Assembly: GCF_954871325.1 (NCBI RefSeq)
Contig: NC_088776.1
Span: 39,760,569-39,824,568, forward strand
DNA: 64,000 nt
DNA from: Gordionus sp. m RMFG-2023
Taxonomy: Eukaryota > Nematomorpha > Gordioida > Chordodea > Parachordodidae
Reading direction: 5' to 3'
Positions within the stretch are counted from its first letter, which is position 1. Every line of letters starts with the position of its first letter. A program made the translations under genes and the position numbers. This document shows positions 47,985 through 60,536 of the stretch, piece after piece. The notes under the pieces are model-generated. The model was not told the origin of the DNA, did no database searches, and saw only the letters and a list, made by a program, of their open reading frames with translations.

Positions 47985-48530
47985 GGATGCATGCCAATAT
48001 TTTAATATCGGATTCGCTAAATCATTCTTTTTTTTAAATAGAAACCGATTTGATATAAATAACGGATAAAATAATCTCGTTAAAAAAAATAAACCCTATT
48101 ATTATTTATTTTTTACAATACAATGCAAAATATATTTTAGAACATATTAAAATGTGACTTGAAAACTTTAACTCATATAATATTTATTTATTTTTTTCTG
48201 CTAATTGATGTTTGAATTATTATTTTTATCAGCATTTTTCTCAAAATAAATTTTAATTATTAATTAAGGGAACGATAGTGAACAACTATTTAACAAGATT
48301 CTAGTTTCAGGTGCACTTAATAGTTATATAATACTTCCCCAGTCTGACGATGCATTCATTAAATTAATACATTTTGAAGCTTTGTTGAATACAAATCAGA
48401 TACTCCATTGTGGTTTGCCAAAACTTTAATATCGGATTAGCTAAATCATTCTCTTTTTTGATATAGAAAACGATCCGTTATAAATAGCGGATAAAATAAT
48501 CTCGTTTAAAAAAAACCCCTATTGATCCTC
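47985..48530. repeat. Duplicated hAT-end-like segment
   Basis: 47985-48110 and 48414-48525 share TTAATATCGGATTCGCTAAA / TTAATATCGGATTAGCTAAA, TCATTCT, GATATAAATAACGGATAAAA and TAATCTCGTT. The first opens TTAGGGATGCATGCC, which could be a hAT terminus, and the TATCGGAT word recalls the 13496 family. Confidence 0.5.
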
Positions 48531-48689
48531 TGATTTTGAAATAACCAATGATTAGATACCATATGAAATGTTGTAGTTAATGTCCTAATTGCAGAATTCA
48601 ATCTTGATATTGGAGTTGTTTTGGCAAATCTCTCGCAGAATTTTTATCAAAGAGTGACATGAGAATATGAGAAAGTGCAAGGTGTTACA

Positions 48690-48975
48690 TTTTTTGTAGA
48701 AGAAGAACGCCAATCGTTACTTGTTTCAAAAGGTAAAGATTGAACGCAAAACATTACTCGTTACTTTAAATAAAATCAGGAAAAATTATTTTTTATTTTA
48801 TTAAATATTATATTTTTTATAAATAATTTAAGCCATTTTTTAATTAATGAGTAACTCGCTACTTTTCTTTAAATAGGGTGTAACGCGTCTTTTTTCACAA
48901 GGTAACGAGTAACCGTAACGCGTTCCTTTTTTAAAGAGTAACACGTTTTCTTTGAAGCAACGGTACAGCATTAAT
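48690..48975. mobile_element. Small hAT-type relic, GTAACGAGTAACGCG words
   Basis: It contains AACGCCAATCGTTACTTG, CATTACTCGTTACTTTAA, GGTAACGAGTAACCGTAACG, GTTCC and GAGTAACACGTTTTC, the same vocabulary as the flanks of the 10501-12045 element, without any transposase. Termini and TSD were not resolved. Confidence 0.5.
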
Positions 48976-48979
48976 TAAA

Positions 48980-50080
48980 ATATATTAATTTAGAAAATTT
49001 AAGTTAATTGTGGCAAATAAAATACCTTATAAATTTATGGAATATATTTTATAATAAAAATAAATAATATTTTACAATGCAATTGTTTAATGATATTGAG
49101 AATTTTTTTTTATACGTTTAACATAAGGTGTCGATATAATAGTAATATTATTGGGAATAGAAATGAAAAAAGTGAGAGATAAAGCGACATGAAGTTATTG
49201 AGGGTTAGATGTCGGGGCATCACGAGCTAGGAACTTTGGGTCCTAAAGCTCTTTTTCAAAACTAGCACCAATTTTGAAAAATGGTATAGCACTCTATTTT
49301 TTTAAAATTAGCACCCAATTTTAAATAAAAAGGACCCATGTAAAGAAATAAATAAATATTTCATCTAAATAGTTTACGAAATTATAGGGTTTATTTAAAT
49401 AAATATCCATTAAGTCATTTTATTAAACTTCCTTTCGCCTTTAGCAAAAGCAAAATATAATAAAATATATTATATTATGTGAAAAAAAGTTATATTATCT
49501 ATTTATGATCATTTATTAATATTTTATGACTGCGACTAAAACAGTGTATCTATTTTCCAATTTATTTAGTTTGATGTTAATTTTTGATTGCTTTTTACCT
49601 TTGCTTCTACTTATTTTAATTTATCCATTTCACAATTTAAATATATATTAAAAATGACATATTGAAATAAATATAAAACTCCTCATTCTATAAAAACGAA
49701 ATCTATAAGCCCAAAAAACACAAATAATAGTATTTTAAAGTTGTAATTTGAATTTTTTGTTTTAAAAACAAAAAATAATACCTTGGGTTCTTTACTGCTT
49801 AAAAAATCTAGTTCCGTTTGACATATATCCAAGGAAAGAGATAACCATTGGTAAAAAAAACATAATTTGTTAATTAAGATATTTTTTCTCGGCTATATCA
49901 ACTGGATTGGAATTTTTATTTTTCGGAAATGAAGAGTCGCATATGAAGTCCCACATATTCACCTAAAAACCAAGGCACAGAAGTTAAACAATCTGACATC
50001 AGGCCATCATCTGAAGATAAATCAGCAGATCTTAAGGATGTTTGGTATTCAGGTCCTCATAAGAGTCAGAGCTCTGCAAA
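48980..50080. other. No gene recognised
   Basis: A+T-rich. A local duplication of an ACTAGCACCAATTTTGAAAA / ATTAGCACCCAATTTTAAAT unit lies at 49260-49330. Confidence 0.35.
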
Positions 50081-50084
50081 TGTC

Positions 50085-50610
50085 AAATCTTCCAGCCCGG
50101 CCTAATAAGAATTTAATCTTTGCCCAGCCCGGCTCAGTTACAATCTTTCATTAAGGTTAACCGGTCAGGTTTAAATATTTAGTAAAGTTTCCCGGCTCAA
50201 TTTTTTAATCCGCACATCTTTCTACCTGAATATTTGTAGTTAAACACCAAAATAAGCAACTATTTATAAATATTGGGGAGTGGTTAAATTAAAAACATTA
50301 TACTTTATGGATTATCACTTCTATGAAATATCAGAATTTATCAATAAGTCAAATACATTACAAAATATATCCAATTTCTGCCAATAATAATTTGACCTTT
50401 GAGATTAAATTAAAATTTAAAAAAAATCTAATAACAATTTGTCATTATTAAAGTTATAAAATTAGGTTTTAGAATAATTTTTTTATATTCTCTAATCTCT
50501 ATTAAGCTGGCCTTTGCCCGGCCCATTAATTTTTTACTCATATTTGTCCTACCCATATATTTTCCAACGTACGAGCCGGGAACGAACGATGTTATGACAA
50601 CTCTTAATTT
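50085..50610. mobile_element. Probable C/G-word MITE, ends not resolved
   Basis: The left part has CTCTGCAAATGTCAAATC, CCAGCCCGGCC and GCCCAGCCCGGCTC. The right part has GGCCTTTGCCCGGCCC and CGAGCCGGGAACG. These match the word type of the TAGAGATCTGCA family, though in another arrangement. Possible ends are GAGTCAGAGCTCTGC and TTATGACAACTCTTA. Without a TSD this is provisional. Confidence 0.35.
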
Positions 50611-51179
50611 TTCATCGGATAAGAGGTTACCTAGTTACAACTTTTCATTCTGAAGATAAATACAAAATCAAAGAACGAACTGGTAAACATATTATTCAAT
50701 TTCTTGATAAAAAAATCTATAAGATAAAAGCCTTCAGAATGGGTTTATTTAAGGATTTTTTATTGGTTACGGGAAGGGTAGAACATTTGAGTTAGATTCT
50801 ATATTAAATATTTTTGATTAGCGATTCATGTATATTATAATTAATTTTAGTAGAAGATAAAAATCTATAAACATGAACCGAAAGCCAAGCAAAAGCGGGC
50901 CAAAGGGGGATAAATTATATATTAATAGAGTAATAAATATAACCCTTTTAAAAAAATATTAGCACCTATTATCACCCTTTTTGCAAAAAGCTAGCCACCC
51001 TCCCCCCCCCCTCCTCTCGGCAAGATGCAATGTATGCATTACGTTAGACTTTTTTGTGAGAGTGGAGAGGTAATAGGTGCAAATAATATGATATTGGGTA
51101 AGAGGGTGGAAGGTAGACAGGAGGTTGGGCATGACTAGGATTTCACCAAAGAGGGCAAAATATAATAAATAATACTGAA

Positions 51180-51400
51180 TTGGTTAAGGAAAAAAATGAC
51201 TGTTATTTTCGATGGAAGAATAATATCCATGTTATTAAATGTCGGAACCATGGTTACAATCATTAGTATGGCTGAAACTAAAAGATTATGGCGTGAAAAA
51301 AAAATCTATCCGCATAAACAAGGGTTACACAAAATTGATAGATCGTGGATACTAATCAAATATGGGTTGAAATGATAGATCGTGGATACTTATCAAATAT
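51180..51400 (+). mobile_element. LTR-retroelement protease-region fossil
   Basis: A short plus-strand stretch resembles a retroelement aspartic-protease region, and no other pol parts are seen around it. It is broken. A 40-odd-bp segment (GATAGATCGTGGATAC, CAAATATGGGTTGAAATGA) is directly duplicated at 51338-51415. Family not determined. Confidence 0.25.
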
Positions 51401-52200
51401 GGGTTGAAATGAGGAATGCGTAATCCCCAAAGATTATGTAAAGGGGTGACAAAAGGAGACATGGAAAACATAACGAAATAGGATTGTGCTAAGTTGTTAG
51501 GCCCGTAAGTAAATGGTTATGGATATTTTCCGAAGGGAAAAATAGAGAAAAAGATTTTGAATGGAGGGGATTTAAAAAATTTCCATGGAGAGGTCCATTC
51601 TCTAAAGAAAACATAAGCAGTTTATTTACAAAAGGATAATGAGTGAAAATAAATTCGCCTTAAGATATATTGGATTTGTGATCAATTTTTAAAAGGCCTA
51701 GATTTAATCGACATCGTTGAATGATAAATTATTTGTTAAAGACTTATTTTCAAAAATTGATTTTTTATTTCTTAATTTTTTGAAAATTTTAAAATATCTT
51801 GATTTATTTTTAAAAAAAATTGCATTCGTTTCGTATCTTATATAAAGACATGAAGAGTATCTTTATTCGTGTATATATTAATCGCCCATCCTTATTGTAT
51901 ATATAGTTGTTTTATTTATAGAAATAAAAAAAGATAATTTGATCACAATCTTCATATTGCTAATGACAGTTTATCTATAATTTAAATAGCTAATATTATA
52001 CATTATATAGTTTTTATAAAACAAAATTTCAATATATCTATTAACAATTTCATGAGCAATGAAGATTAAATTCCATAATTTTTCTAAACATGGTATTATT
52101 AAACAAAGGGATCTTCTTGGTGATTGAAATTAGATTATATAAATGTAACGGGGTTCATCATGCTTATTTTACTTTATGTTATTTATTTTTTTAATGTATA

Positions 52201-52400
52201 TCATGGTATTTCTTTTATAGTTTCTAAATAGGGTTTAATGGGCTCGATTTCGTCTAATTTGTTTAATGTAGATGTAGATGAAAGAATTTTGGCGGTGGAT
52301 TCACTGGTATGAAATCGCTTAACGTTAGTGGGGATATCGGTTTCGAACTTCATTATTCGAAAGTAGCGAAGGAATGCAACGAATGGTATTGGGAATGTTC
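52201..52400 (-). CDS. SLC6-family transporter, last coding exon
   Basis: Final coding exon of a sodium-dependent SLC6 symporter (plasma-membrane uptake of amino acids or neurotransmitters). After an acceptor (AAATTAAG at 52401-52408) it starts in phase 2, completes a glycine codon with the previous exon, and reads TFPIPFVAFLRYFRI. This is the end of transmembrane helix 12 and corresponds to the LPVPVVFIVRRF of SLC6A15-type proteins. A cytoplasmic tail of about 50 residues follows, with RFHTSESTAKILSSTSTL, ending TIKEIP and TGA at 52203-52201. The serine/threonine-rich tail could be phosphorylated (inference). The exon is intact and 66 codons long including the stop. Confidence 0.8.
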
Positions 52401-54137
52401 CTTAATTTGTGATGAAAATTTTTGGGAAAATAAATAATTTTAATAATTTGATTTATTTTTAGTTATTTCGTATTTGATTAAATCTAACTCACCAATTTAA
52501 CTGTTCTTTATATATGAAATAAGATGAGCATGTTTATTTGGTATAAAGATTACTAGAGATTCTTGTTTATAAATGTTAAAATATTTTTATAACTAAACAA
52601 AGTGACTAAAAATTAAAAAATAATATAAAAGGCTGAATCTTAGTTCAATTTTTTTTGTCGAAGTAAATATTAATAGACTAATTTTTTGCATATTTTTAAA
52701 ATTGATTGTGACGCCAATTAATTTTAAGCGTTAGAACAAAATTGATTAGTGCCAATGTTAAAAAATACAAAAAAATGGGAGCCTATTAGGTTTTACTTTA
52801 AAAAATTATAGGCGTAGTTCAATGATAATAACTGTTATATTTTAATATCTTATATATTTTAAAAGGTTATATTCAACGCTATTTGAATATTATTTTTCAT
52901 ACAATATTATAACTTTCCTACATTTAATATTTTATTATTGAGGTCAATATAATTGCATAATATTAGAAGTTAAATTACATAATTATAAAATACTAAAACA
53001 ATTTAAAATAAAGATACCAATTGTTTTGACTATAAAAAAAACCTTGATTGATGATTATTATAGTAATCATCTTTTGACGCCATATTGATGTCTACCCGTA
53101 GATTAAATGACATTAATTGTTTAAAAATCTTTTTTTGAATAGATAAAATCAATTTAAAAAAAAAAAGTCGTAATGTCATTTAGTCAATGCCATAAAATGC
53201 GTATATACCGCTAACTTTATATGTAGATTAAACCATTTAAAAGAAAATAAATTTTAAAAAAATACCTAAAACACATCAGGGCCTGGCTTACAGGTCTCTA
53301 GTAAAATTTGCTTGTATATAATTACAAGTGTTTCAATCAGAAGCAGAAAATTTATAAAATAAATTAATGTTTTAAAGTTTAATATAATTGTACATTTCAT
53401 TTTAATCCCCATTTTATAACTCTCGTAGAAAGTTAGATAATGTCGACAAAACATTTTATGTCCATGTATATAAAATTAAATATTTACAATATTGTCATAT
53501 ATGGAAATATATGCGGTGACGATTAGTAAAGGAGAAAAACAAAGAGACCTTCGAGAAAGAAATTGCGAAGGCATTCATTCATTCTTTTTAGATGTAATTT
53601 ACACATATTTAATTTTACTCATCCATCCAATTTCATATAATATCACTTATCTCTGACTCGTATCTCATACGATGGCTCATATTTCACTTATTATTTTTTC
53701 CCCTTTACTATTCAACAGGATATACTCACTTATGGTTACAAAGTATATTAAAATTAGTTCTTCCCTTGCAGTAATTTAATACTTATGCAATTCATGGGGG
53801 TGGGCTATGTTTCTTGCCCATTCCCTTTTAATCAGCTCACAGACGTTTAAATAATAGTCCTAGGACTATTGCGCGTACAAGTGCGGCTTGCCCACAAACG
53901 TGTGAAGGTCCTCCTCTTTTTTTCTTTCCCCCTAAATTAAATCAGTTTGATAAATTGAGGAAACCCTACTGCTGCCACAACTAGAGAGCGAAACGTTTTT
54001 ATCATGTATCACGTAATTTTACTCAGATATAAATGTAGCTGTAAAAATATGGAATAAAAAGTATTTAGTAAATATTTTGCTATCCAATTTCAAAACAAAA
54101 CAAAATAAATATAAAATTATATATATTATATATAAAC
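52401..54137 (-). other. SLC6 intron between its last two coding exons
   Basis: An intron of 1737 bp (GTTTAT at 54137 to AATTAAG at 52401). Mostly A+T-rich. It holds a scrap of the CAGAGACCTGCAG family (GGGCCTGGCTTACAGGTCTC at 53280) and a locally G+C-richer stretch at 53790-53990 (TCCTAGGACTATTGCGCG, GTGCGGCTTGCCCAC) of unknown nature. Confidence 0.6.
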
Positions 54138-54204
54138 CTATTAATATTAATAACGCGACGACTCCTAGAACCCACGTGGGATATGGTGTTTTAACTAAAA
54201 GTGC
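54138..54204 (-). CDS. SLC6-family transporter, penultimate exon
   Basis: A 67-bp exon preceded by TTTATCAG and followed by the donor GTTTAT. It reads ALLVKTPYPTWVLGVVALLI, LI plus the first base of glycine. YPTW is the strongly conserved motif at the start of transmembrane helix 12 in SLC6 proteins. It begins at a codon boundary, as the preceding exon requires, and ends in phase 1, as the following exon requires. The intron upstream of it in the transcript (54410-54205) is only 206 bp. Confidence 0.85.
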
Positions 54205-54410
54205 CTGATAAATGAAATGTATAATATAAGACGTATGAAAAAGCAGAAGATTGATCAAAAAATATATAATTTATTAATATAATAATGATTTTATAAAAGA
54301 ATATGACTAAATATTAATTACTTGCTTAATTAGTATATTCACATAATAATTATAGTTCTAACTTTAACAATAAATTAATTATTGATAATACAAATAATCG
54401 CTTATATTAC

Positions 54411-54573
54411 CTTGGCAGAATCATAACTATTATATTGAGGCCGTTCTAAAATCCATTTAATTGTGCTAGCGAGTAATATACCGGCCATAAGAATTGGACT
54501 CACATATCGCCAAGTAATTTGCCAATACCAACCAGGATAAGTGCCTGTCATAAATTCTAGATCGCGACTAAAT
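54411..54573 (-). CDS. SLC6-family transporter, TM11 exon
   Basis: A 163-bp exon between the acceptor CATACAG and the donor CCAAG|GTAATA. With the last two bases of the upstream exon it gives KFSRDLEFMTG, then YPGWYWQITWRYVSPILMA, GILLASTIKWILERPQYN and SYDSAK. (K/R)FxxDLxxMxG, the WRYxSP motif of helix 11 and PPxYN are hallmarks of SLC6 C-terminal halves. The WxYxSPxxxxxxLLAS and PxYN pattern is closest, among those I recall, to the SLC6A15-A20 amino-acid transporter group (inference). No defects are seen. Confidence 0.88.
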
Positions 54574-54754
54574 CTGTATGTTATAATAATTACAATATAA
54601 ATATGCATAAAGTATCAATAAAGTTTTCTCATCAAGTTAAATATTCCTCAAATGATTTATAAGCATTTTTTAAAATAACTTTGCTAATATATAATATAAA
54701 ATCGTCACTCATAAACCTCGTTGTACGTTTTATAAATTATTACTTACTAGTTTG

Positions 54755-57700
54755 CAGGGTTGGGCAGTATCGTGGATATTTGTATCTAAGATACAATTTT
54801 TTTAAATTTTGAAAAGTATCTTGTATCCAGTATCTACGATACATATTATTTAAAAGTATTTGTATCTTAACCAACTTTGTATTCAAAAAGATACAGATAC
54901 TTTAAAAAAAAATTATATTAGTTAATTTAAATAGTATTAAAATTTAAAATGATATTGTTTTAATATTTAAATGATAAATTTAATCAGAATTTAGATATTT
55001 TAAGATAATGATATATGACGTTGGTCGTCATATAGCAATTTGCTAACAATTAGAACTATCATATTTTATTTGAATCGTTTTATATCAGTCTATTTTAAAA
55101 TAATGGAAGAAGAAAATAGAATAATATGTATATCTTCGTCTTCAGATGATTCTCCAACCGAAAAATATAACTATAAATTTAAATTAAGTATTTTAAATGG
55201 GAAATTTTTACAAGTACTTCAACCTGATCATAATAAAATTACCACAGAATGTAAAGAATGTCACAAATCTATAAGTGGTTCTGCGAACTCGTCATCAAAT
55301 TTTGTCAAGCATCTAAAAGTATAATATATAATTATATAATAAATCACATTTATAATCATATTCATTATCATTTTATATTCCATATATCTGTTGCTAAAAT
55401 AAATTTTTATATTATTGATTGATAATGAAATTAAAATGATATATAAAAAATCATCTATGAAAAGAATAAGAAAACTAATATTTATAAAAAAGAGGTTGTT
55501 AATTTGAATACTAGGCCAAAATATAATCCAAATATTTGGGGCACTATTTTTATATGATAGATAGTGCTTAGCATTATTTAATCCACCTTTCATATGTATT
55601 TTTTTAAATTTTACATAAATGCTTAAAATATAATTTTCTTTATAAAATTAATAGATGATCATTATATTGCATTTAAAAAAAATTCTTACAAATGTATTTT
55701 GTAAATAGTTGATTTTACAAAAATTATTTATAAAATTTTAATGGGTATTAATCATTATTTATAAATAAGACAAAAGTTTCATAAATATTTTAATATAAAT
55801 ACATTTCATATAATTTTATCATTTCAAAGTAGAATTTTTTACAAAAAATTAGTAAATTTCTGATATAAAATATATTATTATTTGTTTCACTTATAGAGAC
55901 GTCATCTGGAATCATATAAAAATTATATGAACCATCATAAAATATTACACAAACAGAAAAAACAAAAAGAAATTGTGAAAACTGCATCATTAACTCAAAA
56001 AACATTAGGATTTTCAAATGATAAAAAGAAAAAAATATCTCAAGAAAAATTTAATAATTTATTAACTTCATTTGTTGTTAAAGGAATGCATCCATTATCT
56101 ATAGTTGAGCAAAAGAAATTTGTCAAAATGATAGAAGGTAAATTTAATTTTCTCTTATCCTTATCTCTTCTACTCAATTTATTAGAAATATTATCTTGTA
56201 TTGGATTACTATTACCAATTAAAAAATTTTCTCGAAGATCTTTGCAAAGAAAAATTGATGAAAGCTTCATATATGAAACTGATAATTTCAAACGGTTATT
56301 GAAAGCTCAGACATATATCTGCACTACTGCAGATATTTGGTCTACTAAGACTAGAAGCTTTCTTGGAATGACTTGTCACTGGGTAATGAAATAATATGCT
56401 ATTTTATTTATAAATTCAATTAAATAAATTTAAATAAACTCTCAGGCGCCCTTGTTGTAAGAAGATTTTTAGGAAGCCACACATATGATAAAACAGAATT
56501 AGTTGATGAAATCCATCGTGACTTTAGAATTGATGTAAAGTTATAGCAACTGTTACAGATAACGGCTCTAACTTCAAGAAAGCTTTCAAGGAGTTTGGAT
56601 ATTCTATGGAAGGTGTGGAGAATGATTTTGACATCAATGAAGATGAATATATAGTATTCGAAATCATTGAAAGCATTATTTAATACTTCTTTTAATAAAA
56701 TTTATTATGATATCGTAAATTTAGTAAAAAATTTTATTTAAATAAAATTATTTATTTGTTTAAATTTAAGGGTCTAAAGAAGCCTCAATAACATTGCCTC
56801 AACACATTCGTTGTGTGTGCCATACGATAAGTCTTATTGCCACAACAGATGTCGAGAAAGCTATTAAGTATTCTCCTAACATTTCTAAAATTCATCATCC
56901 CGCAATAGCCAAATGTACTAAGCTATGGAATGCTAGTAATAGGCCTAAAACTGCAGAACTTATCAAAGCAGTTTTAGGAAAACAATTAGTTACACCTTGC
57001 TGCACAAGATGGAATAGTATGTTTGAGCGAACTTCTTAAATTATGTCAAAAATTAGAATTTCCAAAATTAAGAGATATTGAAATTCAATATTTAGAAGAA
57101 TATTTCAATATAATGTCCCCATTGGCTATAGCGATTGACAAAATACAAAGTGAAATCAACTGCTATTATGGAGAATCAGCTCCAATATTAAATGCCGTTA
57201 AAAAAAATTACAAATTTAATTCAAACTGATCTACATCTTTGCAAACCATTAGCTATTGCAGTAGAAAATTCTTTAAATAAAAGATTTAAAAATATATATG
57301 TTGATAATAACCTTTAAAAGGGCATTTTTGGCAACTATTCTCATTCCTACGTTGGATTGATGGTGAAAAAGAAAAAAATACCTTCAGGATTTGTTAATAC
57401 ATGAAGCTTTAATTTTTATAAAAAAATATTGAAATTAATACGTCAACAAAATCTTCAATTGATGAAGATGATGATTATTTTTGTTTTAAAAGTACCACAT
57501 CCAATTCTACCACATCCAATTCTAATAATTCAATATATGATATTGAATTAGAGGTCCGAAATTATATGAAAGATGACAGGCGCAGTATAAATATGTTAAA
57601 TAGTAAATATTTAATAAATATAACACAATATTACCCTCTTCTTCCCCCGTTGAACGATCATTTAGCTTTGCTAATATGGTTAATAGACCAAATCGTCAAA

Positions 57701-58067
57701 GATTGATAGATAAATTATTTGAAAAATTAATAATATTAAAAAATAATACTGATTTATGATACTGATTTATTAATATTTACTAATTATACAATTATTAAAA
57801 AAAATATCGTATTGTCTTATATAATAAATTTGTTATTTTCTACAATTTATTTTCAATTTTTTTATAAATTTATATTATAGATAAGAAAATAAAGCTTTAT
57901 ACATTTTGATTTTGACTATTTAAAGTTTTTTAAAAAGTATCTTGTATCTTAATTTTTTTTTAAAAAGATACAAGATAAATTTTTCTAAAGTATCTTGTAT
58001 CTTAAATACAAAATTTTATAAAATATCTGTATCCGAATACAATTTTCTGAAAATTTGCCCAACCCTA
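54755..58067 (+). mobile_element. hAT transposon with BED-finger transposase (3.3 kb)
   Basis: A perfect 8-bp TSD CTAGTTTG lies at 54747-54754 and 58068-58075. Ends are CAGGGTTGGGCAGTATCG and AATTTGCCCAACCCTA. Words GTATCTTGTATC and AAGATACAGATAC are repeated within about 200 bp of both ends. It lies antisense to the host SLC6 gene. The element is whole in outline, with a multi-exon transposase that has acquired a few lesions, so it is comparatively young among the transposons here. Confidence 0.9.
55103..57759 (+). pseudogene. hAT transposase (ZBED-like), multi-exon, few lesions
   Basis: The ATG at 55103 starts MEEENRIICISSSSDD. A BED zinc finger follows: ECKECHKSISGS and SSNFVKHLK, then intron 55319-55896 (GT-AG), then RRHLESYKNYM, giving Cx2C...Hx4H across the splice. 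The second exon runs to 56137. A 48-bp intron (56138-56185) precedes PIKKFSRRSLQRKIDESF and TTADIWSTKTRSFLGMTCHW, the hAT catalytic-region landmark. Further parts: LGSHTYDKTELVDEIH (56473), TVTDNGSNFKKAFKEFG (56550), LPQHIRCVCHTISLIATTDV (56790), PCCTRWNSMF (56995), and the C-terminal dimerisation block LPSSSPVERSFSFANMVNRP, with stop at 57757-57759. A one-base shift near 56540 and others between 57000 and 57600 make it defective. Confidence 0.85.
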
Positions 58068-58319
58068 CTAGTTTGTAGTAAAAATAATTTATATGAAGAA
58101 AATGATCAGCCAGTTTAATTTGCTATTAAAATATTTGCTAAATAAATAATTTAAAGTTGGAAAATAGCCTCATCATTTATTGAGTGAGGTTTTAAATTTG
58201 TAACAAATCTCATTTTTGCGAAAAAAATTCCAGTGTGTTTAGAATATACCTATCCTACAAACTTTAGATAACATGACAATTAATCCTAAAGTCATTTTTA
58301 ATAATTATTGGCACGTAGA

Positions 58320-58365
58320 CGTGTAGCTAAAGTAGGGGGGGGGGAATCCCCCCTAAAAATTATAA
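58320..58365. repeat. G-run/C-run hAT-end-like scrap
   Basis: GTGTAGCTAAAGTAGGGGGG with a following CCCCCC run resembles the GTAGCTAGGGGG ends of ZMYM1-like hAT elements. No partner end was found. Confidence 0.3.
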
Positions 58366-58498
58366 TATACAATAATTCATATTTGCTAGTTAGGATGCTT
58401 TTTCCGGGCAGATTTGTTTTAGGATTTCTTAAACTATAATATAATATTTTTAAAAATTAGGCATTTTAATGAACTGGAATAAGTCTGACCATTTCTGG

Positions 58499-60369
58499 CA
58501 GGCGCGTACGCAACGGGGGGGGGACAGGGGGACAAATCCCCCCCCCTCCCCCAAAGCCAAAAAATGCAGATGCCGGATTATATTTTTCAAAAATATTAAT
58601 GTTAATATTAATTTATATTTGTTAATATTTATTCTTATCTCATATATACATATACATATATATATATATTTAATTACATTTATTTATCACATTCATCTAC
58701 TAAGTTATTTTATCAATCAATTTCGATTTCAAGTTTTCCTTGGCGTAATTTACCTATTATTTTCAAATTTTAGTGGCGTAATATTTATCTAAATTTCTAA
58801 TAAAATAATAATTATCTCTGAAACTCCTTGTCCAACAGGGAGAAAAAAATTGCAAGCTTGTCCAACGAGATCGAGTCTCCGCCACAGTAACAGCTATTTT
58901 GGAGTTAGAAGAGCTGATTATTAATGCTATTACTGAAATATCACAATGGCTTGAAAGAAATATTTCATCAGAAGCAAGAAAATTATTGGATTCAATACTT
59001 ATTCCAAATTTTTTTTCTCATTAGAATGTATTATTTAATTATACAACTATTTTATGTAATACTTTTCAAAAACATAACATTGACTTGATTAAGAAGATGA
59101 GAATAGCGGAGAGCATTTTATTAGAACTCAAGAAAATAGAGCTAGTGTTGTTGAAGAATTTCATATTTTATATGTTATTGTTGAGTCAAAAGCAGAGCTA
59201 TACGTGTTAAATATTTGTCCCCCTCGACTTGCAGCAAGCAAGCTCATCATCAAAACATTAATATAGGATCAGTAGAAGAGTATTATAAAACAAATGTCCC
59301 CTCTCCCAACCTTTTTCATATGGTGATAGAAAAAAAATATAAATATTTGTTAAATTTTTATCATGAAGATGTTAAAATATCTTATGATGCTTTATTAGCT
59401 GAATAACTATGATTAAAAGATTAACTATGGTTGATACAGTCCCAAAAAATGCTATGGATGCTTTTTATTTCAAACACATTTTAGATTATACTCCCAATTA
59501 TTAAAATGGTTATATATATATTAGCAGCTCTTTAGTAAACTAATGAGAGAACATTCACTTTTTTAAGAAGAATAATATAGCCTTGCAGAGGTACCATTGG
59601 CAGGACCAGGCCCAGATTTTTTTTTAAAAATTTTTCCGGCCCGGGTTTTTTTTTAAAAAATTTTCAGGCCCGGCCCGGCTGGCCCATCTTGAATTTTTTA
59701 AAATAAATTATATTTATTTTTGATATTTATAGCTAATAATGGCGATTTCAAATATTTGGTTTTAAAATATACAACTCGGCTCGGATATTTTTTCTTAAAA
59801 AATTTTCAGGCCCAGCCCGGGTGTTTTTAAAAAAAAATTACGAGCCCGGCCCGGGTATATTTAAAAAAATTAAAATACGGTCCAGCTCGGGGGCCGGGCC
59901 TGCAAGTCTGTGAAAAACATACCTATGAAATACAACATCTGAAAGTAGATTAAATGATTTGGATCTTTTGAATATTCATAGACATTTAAAGCCAAGCAAG
60001 GATTGATAATTGAAAAATTAGCTCAAAACATACAAAATACAATTATTCCTAAGAAACTTTTTGTGAATTAATTTATATTTACAACATTTAAATTTTTTAT
60101 ACTTTATATATTTTAAAAGCTCAAAAAATTCAAATTTCAATTTTGGGTCATTTAAGTGATTCATATCGTGGGTTATATTCACTTTATATTTTATGATTCA
60201 CATTTAAATGCCGGTTTATATATATAATTTTTTTAATTCACATTAGTTTAAAATTGTGTATTAAAGTTATTAATCCTAATAAATTTATGCTTAGTATTTT
60301 TAATTAAAAATATTATTTCTTAAAAAAATTTATTATCCCCCCCAGACCAAATTCCTGCGTACGCGCCTG
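58499..60369 (+). mobile_element. ZMYM1-like hAT element (1.87 kb) with nested MITE
   Basis: A perfect TSD ATTTCTGG lies at 58491-58498 and 60370-60377. TIRs CAGGCGCGTACGCA / TGCGTACGCGCCTG are perfect over 14 bp, followed by G-runs and C-runs. Within, 59205-59400 (+) reads CPPRLAASKLIIK or, in the next frame, CSKQAHHQNINIGSVEEYYK. The second corresponds to the RPRxCxRQxHRxN...SPEEYYRRxI segment of ZMYM1-like hAT transposases. Most of the transposase is missing. A C/G-word MITE sits at 59586-59912. Confidence 0.85.
59586..59912. mobile_element. MITE, CAGAGACCTGCAG family, nested
   Basis: It opens CAGAGGTACCATTGGCAGG and closes GGCCTGCAAGTCTGTG, with CCGGCCCGGG, GGCCCGGCCCGGCTGGCCC and GAGCCCGGCCCGGG words and the core AAATATTTGGTTTTAAAATA shared with the 43164 copy. 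A TSD was not evident. Confidence 0.6.
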
Positions 60370-60536
60370 ATTTCTGGGTTAAGTTAATACCCCCCCCCCC
60401 TAAAGTCCCTCCATTAAATGAATACAATATGTCATAAATTTTTAAAGAACAAGTAGGTTAATAACGAAATTATTTTTTTAAATGTAACCGGGTGCTATAA
60501 AAAACGGGTTTAAGGAGCTCTAAAATGTATTGGGGG

